This document shows, in pieces, positions 53,493 through 61,362 of a stretch of 64,000 nt of DNA. The stretch's first letter is position 1. Each line of letters opens with the position of its first letter. Position numbers and translations under genes: made by a program. Below the pieces are notes generated by a model that was not told the origin of the DNA, made no database searches, and saw only the letters and a list, made by a program, of their open reading frames with translations. This DNA comes from Sanguibacter suaedae (GTDB taxonomy: Bacteria > Actinomycetota > Actinomycetes > Actinomycetales > Cellulomonadaceae), in NCBI RefSeq assembly GCF_016342785.1, contig NZ_JAEINH010000001.1, positions 62,001 to 126,000 on the forward strand, read 5' to 3'.

Positions 53493-54092
53493 GTGCGACT
53501 CTTCGCGTCCGTGACACCGCCGGCCGAGGTCCTCGACCACCTCGGCACGGCCCTGGCGATGCTCGGCGACCTGCCTCCCGCGCCGGTCCGCGACCCGCGC
53601 CGTCGTCGCCCAGCACGGGCCGCGATGCGCTCGCCGTGGACCCCGCGGGAGACGTGGCACCTCACGCTCGCGTTCTTCGGGGAGGTGCCCGACGGCGCGA
53701 TCCCGGACCTCGAGTCCCTCATGGCCGGGGCGACCGGCGACCTCGCACCGTTCCGCATCCACCTGACGGGCGCCGGGACGTTCCGTGGCTCGGTGCTGTG
53801 GGTGGGCGTGGGCGGCGAGACCGGGCCGCTGGGTGCGGTCGTCGACGCCCTGGTCCCGGTGCACGAGGAGATCTCGGGCCGCCAGGACCCGCGCGAGCGC
53901 AACCGCGCGCACCTCACGGTGTCCCGCTCGACGACGACCGACCTCGCCGCGGCCGCCCACGCCCTGGCCGTCTACCAGGGGCCCTCATGGACGGTCGACG
54001 AGATCGAGCTCGTCGCGTCGGACCTCGGAGCGGGCCCGCAGGGCAGCCCCGTCCACACGACGGTGGCCCGTTTCCCCCTGGGCGGCCGCTGA
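53493..54092 (+). CDS. thpR: RNA 2',3'-cyclic phosphodiesterase (2'-5' RNA ligase family)
   Basis: The 199-residue protein has the two HxTx motifs of the 2H phosphoesterase fold, HLTL (about residue 56) and HLTV (about residue 140), at normal spacing. It hydrolyses 2',3'-cyclic phosphates on RNA. GTG start at 53493 with AAGGAG upstream; it follows the AsnC-like gene by 11 bases and is probably co-transcribed with it. Confidence 0.92.
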   Translation: MRLFASVTPPAEVLDHLGTALAMLGDLPPAPVRDPRRRRPARAAMRSPWTPRETWHLTLAFFGEVPDGAIPDLESLMAGATGDLAPFRIHLTGAGTFRGSVLWVGVGGETGPLGAVVDALVPVHEEISGRQDPRERNRAHLTVSRSTTTDLAAAAHALAVYQGPSWTVDEIELVASDLGAGPQGSPVHTTVARFPLGGR

Positions 54093-54114
54093 CCACGGAC
54101 GCGCCGAGCTCGCG

Positions 54115-55254
54115 CTATGCGTACAGCAACGACTTGAAGCCGTCATAGGGCTCCGCGAGGTCGTCGCCCGCACGCCGGAGGTCGACGATCTCCGACAACC
54201 CTTCACCTGCCCGGTAGTACCTCCCGCGGGTCTCACCGACCGCGACGAGGAGATCGGCGTCGACCAGCCGCCGGAAGTCCCGGGTCGCCGTGCGCTCGTC
54301 GACTCCCGCAGTCCGGACGTAGCTCGATCGTCTGAGTCTGTATCCCACGACGGCCGAGAAGAGCAGGTCGAGAGTCCGCTCGGGCAATCCGTGGACCTCT
54401 CCCAGGTCGTCGAGCATCCCCCAGACGACGGCAGCCCTCGCCATCCGACTCTGCACGGTCTGGGCCTGGAGGTGGTGTGCGCGCAGGCAGAACTTGAGCC
54501 ACAGATGGGCGTCGTGCTCCGGGCTCCAGCTTCCCGAGCTCGTGCGCGCCAGCACCCGGTAGTAGTCGTCCGTGTGCCGCCCCAGCCACTCCTCGATGCT
54601 GGAGAGCTCGGGTGCGCTCAACCCCGCGTGGGTGAGGACCAGGGTATGGAGCGCTCGAGCCATCCGACCGTTCCCGTCGCGGAACGGGTGGATCATCACG
54701 AGGTTCAGATGAGCCATGGCGGCTGCGACGAACGGGCTCTCGTCGGGTGCCGTCGAGAGCCTCTGGACGAGCTCGTCGACCAGGCCAGGCACCTCGTCCG
54801 AAGGGGGCCCCTCGTAGACATTCCGCCCGAGGGTCTCGTCGTGCACGAAGATCTCCCCGCGCCGGTACTGCCCCGGGCTCTTGTCGAGCGAGTGGGACAG
54901 GAGCATGAAGTGCATGCTCCTCACGACGGAGGCGTCGAGCCTGAAGTGTTCGTCCGCCGCCGTCGCCAGGACGAAACCGAGCGCCTGGCGGTATCCGCGG
55001 ATCTCCGCGAACGTCCGTTCGTCGGCGCTGATCGGCTCCTCGCCGTCGATCGCAGCGTCCGCCTCGTCGAGCTCGACGTCGTAGCCCTCGATGCTGTTCG
55101 ACCCGCGGATGGCTCGTGCCACGGCGGTGCGCCGGAGCCGCCCGACCCATCTCCTGGGCGTCCTCAGGTGGTCGGACAACGTGACTCGCATGGCCTCGAG
55201 CTCGCCCAGCACGGCGAGATCGTCGGCGTCGAGCAGCGGTGTGCGATAGATCAT
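54115..55254 (-). CDS. Fic family protein (class II) with C-terminal winged helix
   Basis: At 379 residues: an N-terminal inhibitory motif SNSIEG (52-57, matching S/TxxxEG/N), the Fic core HPFRDGNGRMAR (about 187) and a C-terminal winged helix (DERTATRDFRRLVDADLLVA). It would transfer AMP to a protein, held in check by its own inhibitory glutamate. No ribosome-binding site is clear before the ATG. The upstream region contains an 11-bp inverted repeat that brackets the promoter, so self-regulation by the winged helix is plausible. Base composition is slightly less GC-biased than neighbours, in keeping with mobility of fic genes. Confidence 0.93.
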   Translation of the reverse strand: MIYRTPLLDADDLAVLGELEAMRVTLSDHLRTPRRWVGRLRRTAVARAIRGSNSIEGYDVELDEADAAIDGEEPISADERTFAEIRGYRQALGFVLATAADEHFRLDASVVRSMHFMLLSHSLDKSPGQYRRGEIFVHDETLGRNVYEGPPSDEVPGLVDELVQRLSTAPDESPFVAAAMAHLNLVMIHPFRDGNGRMARALHTLVLTHAGLSAPELSSIEEWLGRHTDDYYRVLARTSSGSWSPEHDAHLWLKFCLRAHHLQAQTVQSRMARAAVVWGMLDDLGEVHGLPERTLDLLFSAVVGYRLRRSSYVRTAGVDERTATRDFRRLVDADLLVAVGETRGRYYRAGEGLSEIVDLRRAGDDLAEPYDGFKSLLYA

Positions 55255-55262
55255 GGTGTCTC

Positions 55263-55325
55263 GATGTCTCTATTCTTGGGACAAGATCTCCATCGTATCG
55301 CCGCTGTCTCCAATATAGAGACATC
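55263..55325. promoter_or_regulatory. Inverted repeat flanking the fic promoter
   Basis: GATGTCTCTAT (55263-55273) and ATAGAGACATC (55315-55325) are exact reverse complements, 41 bases apart, nine bases upstream of the fic ATG. The block is AT-rich and contains -10-like TACGAT on the minus strand. Confidence 0.6.
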
Positions 55326-55354
55326 AGGACATGCGTCGGGGCAGGCGCTGACGA

Positions 55355-56398
55355 TCAGGCCCGCGCGTCGGCGAGCATGTCGCGGACGAGGGGTGCGACG
55401 CGGGTGCCGTAGAGCTCGAGGCTGCTCATGAGCTGGGAGTGGGGCATGGCGCCGTTGGCGTACTTGAGGTCGATGCGGTCGAGGTCGAGCGCGGTGGCGA
55501 CGCGCACGATCTTGCGCGCGACCGTCTCGGGCGACCCGACGAAGTAGGCGCCGTCGGGTCCGGCCTGCGCGCGGAACTGGCCCTCGCCCATGGCGCGGCC
55601 GCCTCGCTCGAGGGCGATCTTCGAGAAGGTGGCGCCCATCGTCGGCCAGGCCTCGGCGAGGGCCTGCTCGTCGGTCTCGGCGATGTGGCCGGGGGCGTGG
55701 ACGCCGACGGGCTGCGGGTCGCGGCCGAGCTCGCCGAGCGCGCAACGGTAGAGGTCGGTGAACTGCTTGAACGCGAGGGGGTCGCCACCGATGATGGCGA
55801 GCATGAGGGGCAGCCCGTAGGACGCGGCGCGCACGACGCTCTGGGGGCTGCCGCCGACGGCCACCCAGGTGGGCAGGAGGCCGTCCTCGAGGTGCGGGTA
55901 CACGGCCTGGTCGCGCAACGGCCGACGCGTGGTGCCCTGCCAGGTGACGGGCGTCTGCTCGCGGACGTGGGCGAAGAGGTCGAGCTTCTCCTCGAAGAGG
56001 GTCTCGTACTGGTCGAGCTCGTACCCGAAGAGGGGGAACGACTCGACGAAGGAGCCGCGGCCCAGGATGACCTCGGCGCGACCGGAGGACACGGCGTCGA
56101 GGGTCGCAAACCGCTGGAAGACGCGCAGGGGGTCGTCGGAGCTGAGGACGGTGACGGCGGACCCGAGGCGGATGCGCTCGGTGCGCGCGGCGATGGCCGT
56201 GAGGACGACGTCGGGTGCGGAGATCGCGAAGTCGGGGCGGTGGTGCTCGCCGACGCCCATGAAGTCGAGGCCCACCTGGTCGGCGAGGACGCCCTGGGCG
56301 ACGACGTCGCGGATGACGTGGGCGTGGCTGTGGGGGGTGCCGTCGTCGGCGAGGGTCACGTCCCCGAACGTGTCGATGCCCAGCTGCAGGTCGCTCAT
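55355..56398 (-). CDS. LLM class flavin-dependent oxidoreductase
   Basis: The 347-residue luciferase-like monooxygenase has GVGEHHRPDFAISAPDVVLT (about 50), RIRLGSAVTVLSSDDPLRV, GRAEVILGRGSF and a final PLVRDMLADA. It uses reduced flavin to oxidise a small substrate, unknown here. GAGGAGA precedes ATG at 56398. The palindrome TTGA-N4-TCAA upstream matches the one before the VOC dioxygenase gene at 9.7 kb, suggesting one MarR-type regulon. Confidence 0.92.
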   Translation of the reverse strand: MSDLQLGIDTFGDVTLADDGTPHSHAHVIRDVVAQGVLADQVGLDFMGVGEHHRPDFAISAPDVVLTAIAARTERIRLGSAVTVLSSDDPLRVFQRFATLDAVSSGRAEVILGRGSFVESFPLFGYELDQYETLFEEKLDLFAHVREQTPVTWQGTTRRPLRDQAVYPHLEDGLLPTWVAVGGSPQSVVRAASYGLPLMLAIIGGDPLAFKQFTDLYRCALGELGRDPQPVGVHAPGHIAETDEQALAEAWPTMGATFSKIALERGGRAMGEGQFRAQAGPDGAYFVGSPETVARKIVRVATALDLDRIDLKYANGAMPHSQLMSSLELYGTRVAPLVRDMLADARA

Positions 56399-56463
56399 GT
56401 CGTCTCCTCGTGGCGTGCTCGTGGGTAGTCGCAGGTGCGGTGGTGGCTCACCCACCACCATAG

Positions 56464-56475
56464 TTGATGCTTCAA
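56464..56475. promoter_or_regulatory. TTGA-N4-TCAA operator-like site
   Basis: AGTTGATGCTTCAAC has arms GTTGA/TCAAC in a conspicuously AT-rich stretch 66 bases upstream of the LLM gene start. Confidence 0.5.
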
Positions 56476-56644
56476 CAAAACGTCGCGCGAGATGTTCCCG
56501 TTTCACCCGCCCGCCCCCGTCGGACCTCTCAAGACACTGCCGCACGACGTCGACAATCATCCTGAGGACGCGGCTCCGGCGCCCGCCTCCCGGCCCGGGG
56601 TCGGGCCGGCTCGCCGTCGAGACCACCACTCCCACGGAGGCCGC

Positions 56645-57325
56645 ATGTCCCGCCCAGAGGTCCGCGTCGGCGGAGGCCGAATCCCCTACGACGACGCCCA
56701 CGCGTGGGTGACCCGCTACCTCAGCTCCCCCGGTGAGCACTGGGCGTACCCCGCATACGAGTCGTACCCCGGCGGGGACAGCCCCGCCCTCGAGGAGGCG
56801 GACCTCCTCGCCCCGGTGCTCCTGAGCACCCCGGTGCGCAGCCTCGAGACCTACTACTCGCTCCAGGAGAACCTCAAGGCGTTCAACGCCGTCCTCGGCG
56901 CCATCCCCCTCGAGACCTCCCTCGCCGGCGCGACGCACACGGACCTCGCGGCCGTCGTCGACCTCTTCGCGTTCCTCGACACCCACCCCATGCACGACGT
57001 GTCCCTGGCGATGTTCACCAAGCTGCTGCACCGCAAGCGCCCGCACCTCATCCCTCTGTACGACACCGCTGTGGGCACCTGCTACCTCGACATGCCGGAC
57101 GCCCCCCTGGTGCGCGACGACCGCCGCGCGTACGCGAGCTTCGCGCAGCTGTGGCTGCGCGCCGTGCAGCGCGACCTCGACAGCCAGCTCGACGTGTGGG
57201 CCGAGCTCTCGACCCTCACCCCCACCGACGGACCGCAGATCAGCCCGCTGCGTGCCCTCGACATCGTCGGGTGGAAGGTCGGGTCCGGCACCGACGAGAT
57301 GCGGTCCGCCCCGGCCGAGGCCTGA
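56645..57325 (+). CDS. DUF6308 family protein
   Basis: The 226-residue protein (RIPYDDAHAWVTRYLSSPGE, TKLLHRKRPHLIPLYDTAVG) matches the DUF6308 group of actinobacterial hypotheticals. It has no signal or membrane segment. GGAGG stands four bases before the ATG at 56645. The conserved KRPHLIPLYD segment suggests a nucleic-acid or nucleotide-linked function but this is not established. Confidence 0.78.
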   Translation: MSRPEVRVGGGRIPYDDAHAWVTRYLSSPGEHWAYPAYESYPGGDSPALEEADLLAPVLLSTPVRSLETYYSLQENLKAFNAVLGAIPLETSLAGATHTDLAAVVDLFAFLDTHPMHDVSLAMFTKLLHRKRPHLIPLYDTAVGTCYLDMPDAPLVRDDRRAYASFAQLWLRAVQRDLDSQLDVWAELSTLTPTDGPQISPLRALDIVGWKVGSGTDEMRSAPAEA

Positions 57326-57415
57326 GCGCGGACTGGCCGAGCGCCGGAGGACGCTCCGGTCGCCACGCGCCCGCCTTCGGGTGACCATGGGACTCCCCCG
57401 AGCACCAGGAGTCCC

Positions 57416-58228
57416 GTGAGCCCCGCGAGCCCGAACCACCACGCCACGCGCACGACGACGGACGTCGACGGCGCCACCGTGGTCGCCTGGGTGTCCGGGC
57501 CCGCCCCGGACGCGCCGGGCGTGCCGCACCCCGAGGACGCCGCGCGCCCGATCGTCCTCGTCCACGGGCTCGGGGCGTCGTCGCGCTACTTCCGACCGCT
57601 CACCCAGGTCCTCTCCGCGCACCGCACGGTCCACGCGCTCGACCTCCCCGGCTACGGGTCCGCACCCAAGCCACCGCACGACCTCGGCATCGAGGGGCAC
57701 GCCCGCGCGGTGGTCGAGCACGTCCGCGCCTCAGGTCTGCGCTCACCGGTCCTCGTGGGGCACTCCATGGGGGCGCAGGTCGTCGCCGAGGCACTCGTCC
57801 AGGCCCCGGACCTCACCGACCGCGTCGTCCTCGTCGGCCCCACCACCGACCCGGACGCACGCTCCGCGCTGCGGCAGGGCTGGCGGCTGCTCCGCGACGG
57901 GCTCCGGGAGCCGCCACGCGCCAACGGGATCATCCTCAGCGACTACGCGCTGCGCTGCGGTCCGCCGTACTACCTGCGGCAGGTCCCCCACCTCGTGCGG
58001 TACGACACCGAGGCGGCCGTGCGCCGCACCACCGCGCAGGTGCTCGTGATCCGCGGCGACCGGGACCCCGTCGTGCCCCACACCTGGGCGCGCCGCCTCA
58101 CCGACGCCGCGCCGCACGGGCTCCTCGCCGAGGTCCCCGGCCCGCACATCGTCATGATGACCGCGCCCGACCACGTCGCCCGCCTCGTCCTCGACCCGGC
58201 GTGGTCGACGACGGCGCCCGGAACCTGA
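57416..58228 (+). CDS. Alpha/beta hydrolase
   Basis: The 270-residue protein has the fold signatures IVLVHGLGASSRYF, nucleophile VGHSMGAQV (Ser about 116), acid IRGDRDPVVP (Asp about 215) and His in VPGPHIVMM (about 243). An esterase or lactonase is likely; substrate not known. GTG start with AGGAG upstream. Co-oriented with and close to a second alpha/beta hydrolase. Confidence 0.9.
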   Translation: MSPASPNHHATRTTTDVDGATVVAWVSGPAPDAPGVPHPEDAARPIVLVHGLGASSRYFRPLTQVLSAHRTVHALDLPGYGSAPKPPHDLGIEGHARAVVEHVRASGLRSPVLVGHSMGAQVVAEALVQAPDLTDRVVLVGPTTDPDARSALRQGWRLLRDGLREPPRANGIILSDYALRCGPPYYLRQVPHLVRYDTEAAVRRTTAQVLVIRGDRDPVVPHTWARRLTDAAPHGLLAEVPGPHIVMMTAPDHVARLVLDPAWSTTAPGT

Positions 58229-58242
58229 ACGGAGCCCCGCCC

Positions 58243-58950
58243 GTGCCACCTCGTCCCCTGCCGTCGCTGCACCTGCGCGAACGGGCCGCGGACTACGCGT
58301 ACGCCGTCGCCGTGCAGACCCGCCGCCTGCTGGGCGGCCCCGACCCCGGGTCCCTGGCCAGCGGGTCCGAGGCACCCGTGCTGCTCCTGCCGGGCGTCTA
58401 CGAGACGTGGCACTTCCTGCTGCCCGTGGCGCGACGCCTGCACGACGCGGGCCACCCCGTGCACACCGTCCCGGGCCTGGGCATCAACCGGGCGCCGGTC
58501 CTCGACGCCGCCCGCACCGCGCTCGCGACGCTCGAGGACCTCGACCTCCACGACGTCGTCCTCGTCGCCCACTCAAAGGGCGGGCTCATCGGGAAGCGGA
58601 TGATGCTCACGGACACGGTGGAGGACAGGGTGGACGCGCGGCCCACGGAGCGCATCGCGGCGCTCGTGGCCGTGAACACGCCCTTCGCAGGTTCCCGCTA
58701 CGCGTCGTACGCCGTGGGGCGCACGCTGCGCGCGTTCGCCCCGGGGAACGCGAACCTCCTGGAGCTCGCGACGCACGCCGACGTGAACTCGCGCATCACC
58801 TCGGTGTACGCGGAGTTCGACCCGCACATCCCCGAGACGAGCCGCCTCGAGGGCGCCACGAACGTCGAGCTGCCCGTGGCCGGCCACTTCCGGCCGCTCT
58901 CGGACCCGCTCGTGCTCGACGCCGTCCTCGAGGCGGTCGCCCGGTCGTGA
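58243..58950 (+). CDS. Alpha/beta hydrolase (lipase-like, AHSKGG)
   Basis: The 235-residue protein has VLLLPGVYETWHFL near residue 46 and the nucleophile elbow VLVAHSKGGLIG (Ser about 110), where Ala and Lys replace the usual residues, and His in VAGHFRPLSD near 214. The GTG at 58243 with GGAG eight bases upstream avoids the 28-base overlap that a start at 58201 would need. It probably works on an ester or amide related to its upstream neighbour's substrate. Confidence 0.86.
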   Translation: MPPRPLPSLHLRERAADYAYAVAVQTRRLLGGPDPGSLASGSEAPVLLLPGVYETWHFLLPVARRLHDAGHPVHTVPGLGINRAPVLDAARTALATLEDLDLHDVVLVAHSKGGLIGKRMMLTDTVEDRVDARPTERIAALVAVNTPFAGSRYASYAVGRTLRAFAPGNANLLELATHADVNSRITSVYAEFDPHIPETSRLEGATNVELPVAGHFRPLSDPLVLDAVLEAVARS

Positions 58951-58986
58951 GGCGGCCGACCAGGGTCGTGAGGCGGCCGCTCGGGG

Positions 58987-59958
58987 TCAGCCGACGTCGC
59001 GTCGGCGGAACACCAGCGCGCCCACGGCGACCAGGACGGCGAGGACCACGGCGTACGTGACGACGCCGTGCGTGAGCGACAGGGTCGTGTCGACGTACTC
59101 GCACACGACACCGTTCGCACCCGCCGTGCACGTCTCCACCCCGTACGTGGTGCCACCCTGGACCACGGCCTCGAGGTTGAGCATGAGCAGCCGGGGTCGC
59201 AGCTCGAGGAAGTACCCGGCGAGCATCCCCTCGACGACCACGACGTAGGCGACGACGATCCCGACGACGGCGACCGTGCTGCGCAGCACGGCGGCGAGCG
59301 CCGCCCCGATCGCGGCGAAGGCGGCGCTGAGCAGGACGGTGCGTCTGGCGGCACCGGCGAGGTCGCCCCACAGCTCGGACGTCATGGGGCCCACGTGGTC
59401 GTTCACGGTGTAGGCGGCCCAGGTGCCGAGGACGGCGAGCGTGACGACGACGGCCATGGGGAGGAGGACACCGAGTGCGGGTGCGAGGACCTTGGTGGCG
59501 TAGACCCGACCACGGCGCGGCTCGAAGGTGAGCCATCCGCCGATGGAGCGCGTGCTGAACTCGGCGGCGACGAGGCTGGCCCCGACGAGGAGCGCCACGA
59601 AGAGCACGGGGTAGGCGAGGTCGGCGGCGGGGGCGACGCCCTTCGCGGCGAAGGTGGGCGCTTCCCAGGAGTAGTTCTCCCAGCTGGGTTCGAGCATCTC
59701 CTCGCACTCGGCCTCGGTGTCGGCCCAGTCGAGGTCGAGACAGTCGGCGATCTGGGCCTCGCTGGTCTCCTCCCACTCGGCCAGGGCGCTCTGGTGGCTC
59801 TCCTCCATCATGGCGAGCTCGGACCCGGTGGCGGGGCGGCCGGTCTGCCACGCGGAGAACACGGCGAGGGCGACGACGGCGAGGAGCCCGAGGACCGCGA
59901 GCCAGGGGAGGCGCCGGCTGCGGAACCGGTCGAGCTCGACGAGGAGGAGGCGCATCAT
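58987..59958 (-). CDS. ABC-2 type transporter permease
   Basis: The 323-residue protein has about six hydrophobic segments, an acidic extracellular loop after the first helix (EESHQSALAEWEETSEAQIA) with a cysteine pair, and SLVAAEFSTRSIGGWLTFEPRR typical of ABC-2 exporter permeases. Its start overlaps the ATPase stop by four bases. It forms an exporter with that ATPase; the substrate is unknown (antibiotics, peptides or lipids in this family). Confidence 0.88.
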   Translation of the reverse strand: MMRLLLVELDRFRSRRLPWLAVLGLLAVVALAVFSAWQTGRPATGSELAMMEESHQSALAEWEETSEAQIADCLDLDWADTEAECEEMLEPSWENYSWEAPTFAAKGVAPAADLAYPVLFVALLVGASLVAAEFSTRSIGGWLTFEPRRGRVYATKVLAPALGVLLPMAVVVTLAVLGTWAAYTVNDHVGPMTSELWGDLAGAARRTVLLSAAFAAIGAALAAVLRSTVAVVGIVVAYVVVVEGMLAGYFLELRPRLLMLNLEAVVQGGTTYGVETCTAGANGVVCEYVDTTLSLTHGVVTYAVVLAVLVAVGALVFRRRDVG

Positions 59959-61061
59959 CGGCCCTCTCCCTCGGTGCGTGCTGTGCCGGACCCCGGTGGG
60001 GCGGCGGGTGGTGCGGCGAGGCGCTCGGCGGCGCTCTCCGCGTGGGCGGCGCGGCGACCGGTGGGTGCGGCGACGGCGTCGGCGACGCTGGTGCCCGGCC
60101 CCTGGCCGGCGGTGAGCTCGAGGAACACGGACTCGAGCCCCGCGGTGAGCGGGACGAGCTCGTGGACGTAGAGGCCCTGCCCCGCGAGGAGACGCGTGAT
60201 CTGCGCGGGGTCGTCGACGCCGTCGACGAGGAGGTGGTCGTGGCCGTCGAGGCGGACGGTGAGCCCTGCGGCGTCGAGGACGGTGAGGGCGGTGGGCCGG
60301 TCCGCGACGCCGACGCGCACCGAGGAGGTGGCGCTGCCGATGATGTCGCTGACCCGCCCGCTGGCGATGAGCCGGCCGTGCCCGATGATCGACACCGTGT
60401 CGGCGACCTGCTCGACCTCGGCGAGGATGTGGCTGCTCACGAGGACCGTCTTGCCCTGGTCGGCGAGGGTCCGCATGGTGGTGCGGATCTCGCGGATGCC
60501 TGCCGGGTCGAGGCCGTTGGTGGGTTCGTCGAAGATGAGGAGCTCGGGGTCCTTGAGGAGCGTGGCGGCGATGGCGAGGCGTTGCTTCATGCCGAGGGAG
60601 TACGTGCGGAAGCGGTCGCCGGCCCTGTCGGCGAGGCCGACGTCCTCGAGGACCTTCTCGACGGCCCCGTCGGGCGCACCGATGGCCCGGGCGAGGAGCT
60701 GGAGGTTCTTGCGGGCGGTGAAGTGCGGGAAGAACGTGGGCGACTCGACGATGGCACCGACGCGTCCGATGACCTGCGGCAGACGCTCCGGAACCTCTTC
60801 CCCGAAGAGGGTCATGGTGCCGGAGTCCGCGCGGACGAGTCCGAGGAGCATGCGGATGGACGTGGTCTTCCCGGAACCGTTGGGGCCGAGGAACCCGTGG
60901 ACGCCACCGAGGGGCACGTCGAGGTCGAGGCCCTCGACGGCGACCTGGCGTCCGCGGCGCGACCGGTAGGTCTTGCGCAGGCCGCGGGTGCTCACGGCGA
61001 GCGTCGCCGCGTCCACCTCCGTGGTCGTGACTCCGTGCCGCGCTGCTGCCGCGGGTGCCAT
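59955..61061 (-). CDS. ABC transporter ATP-binding protein
   Basis: The 368-residue protein has Walker A FLGPNGSGKTTS (about 58), signature YSLGMKQRLAIAATLL (about 154), Walker B LLIFDEPTNGLDP (about 174) and the H-loop SSHILAE, followed by a C-terminal domain of about 90 residues and an Ala/Pro tail of about 50. This is the BcrA/CcmA exporter ATPase style. GAGGAGC precedes the ATG at 61061. Operon with the downstream permease. Confidence 0.93.
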   Translation of the reverse strand: MAPAAAARHGVTTTEVDAATLAVSTRGLRKTYRSRRGRQVAVEGLDLDVPLGGVHGFLGPNGSGKTTSIRMLLGLVRADSGTMTLFGEEVPERLPQVIGRVGAIVESPTFFPHFTARKNLQLLARAIGAPDGAVEKVLEDVGLADRAGDRFRTYSLGMKQRLAIAATLLKDPELLIFDEPTNGLDPAGIREIRTTMRTLADQGKTVLVSSHILAEVEQVADTVSIIGHGRLIASGRVSDIIGSATSSVRVGVADRPTALTVLDAAGLTVRLDGHDHLLVDGVDDPAQITRLLAGQGLYVHELVPLTAGLESVFLELTAGQGPGTSVADAVAAPTGRRAAHAESAAERLAAPPAAPPGSGTARTEGEGR

Positions 61062-61362
61062 GGTGCTCCTCGTGGTCGTCTCTGGGACGCCCGGCGCGCC
61101 CCCGGGTCGAGGCTAGCGGTAGATACCGGACATCCCCGTCATCCTGTCGGGGGATCTTCGCTGGTCAGGGCTCCGCCCTGGGGACGGTGCGATGTCCCGC
61201 CCGTGCACCCAACGTCCGCCATCGACGCGTCCCCGACCATCGTGACTTATCGCTCTTTCCAGGAGTTCTCACCCAGTTCGGTGCATGTTCACGGCCGGGT
61301 CACCCACGCCACGGAGGCTCAGGAGGTCCGAACGACCGCGTGACATCTCAGGGGAGAAAGCA
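61062..61362 (+). promoter_or_regulatory. Regulatory region with tandem 11-base repeats (probable PhoP box)
   Basis: This 301-base gene-free stretch holds four contiguous 11-base units beginning G(T/G)TC at 61265, 61276, 61287 and 61298, the last being GGTCACCCACG. The spacing and the TTCAC/TCACCC core match the direct repeats bound by PhoP in actinobacteria such as Streptomyces. The rest of the region shows no gene and no other strong signal. Confidence 0.65.

Noticed and set aside
58201-58242. Start of the second alpha/beta hydrolase at the GTG at 58201
   Set aside because: It would overlap the upstream gene by 28 bases without a ribosome-binding site, whereas the GTG at 58243 has GGAG at good spacing.
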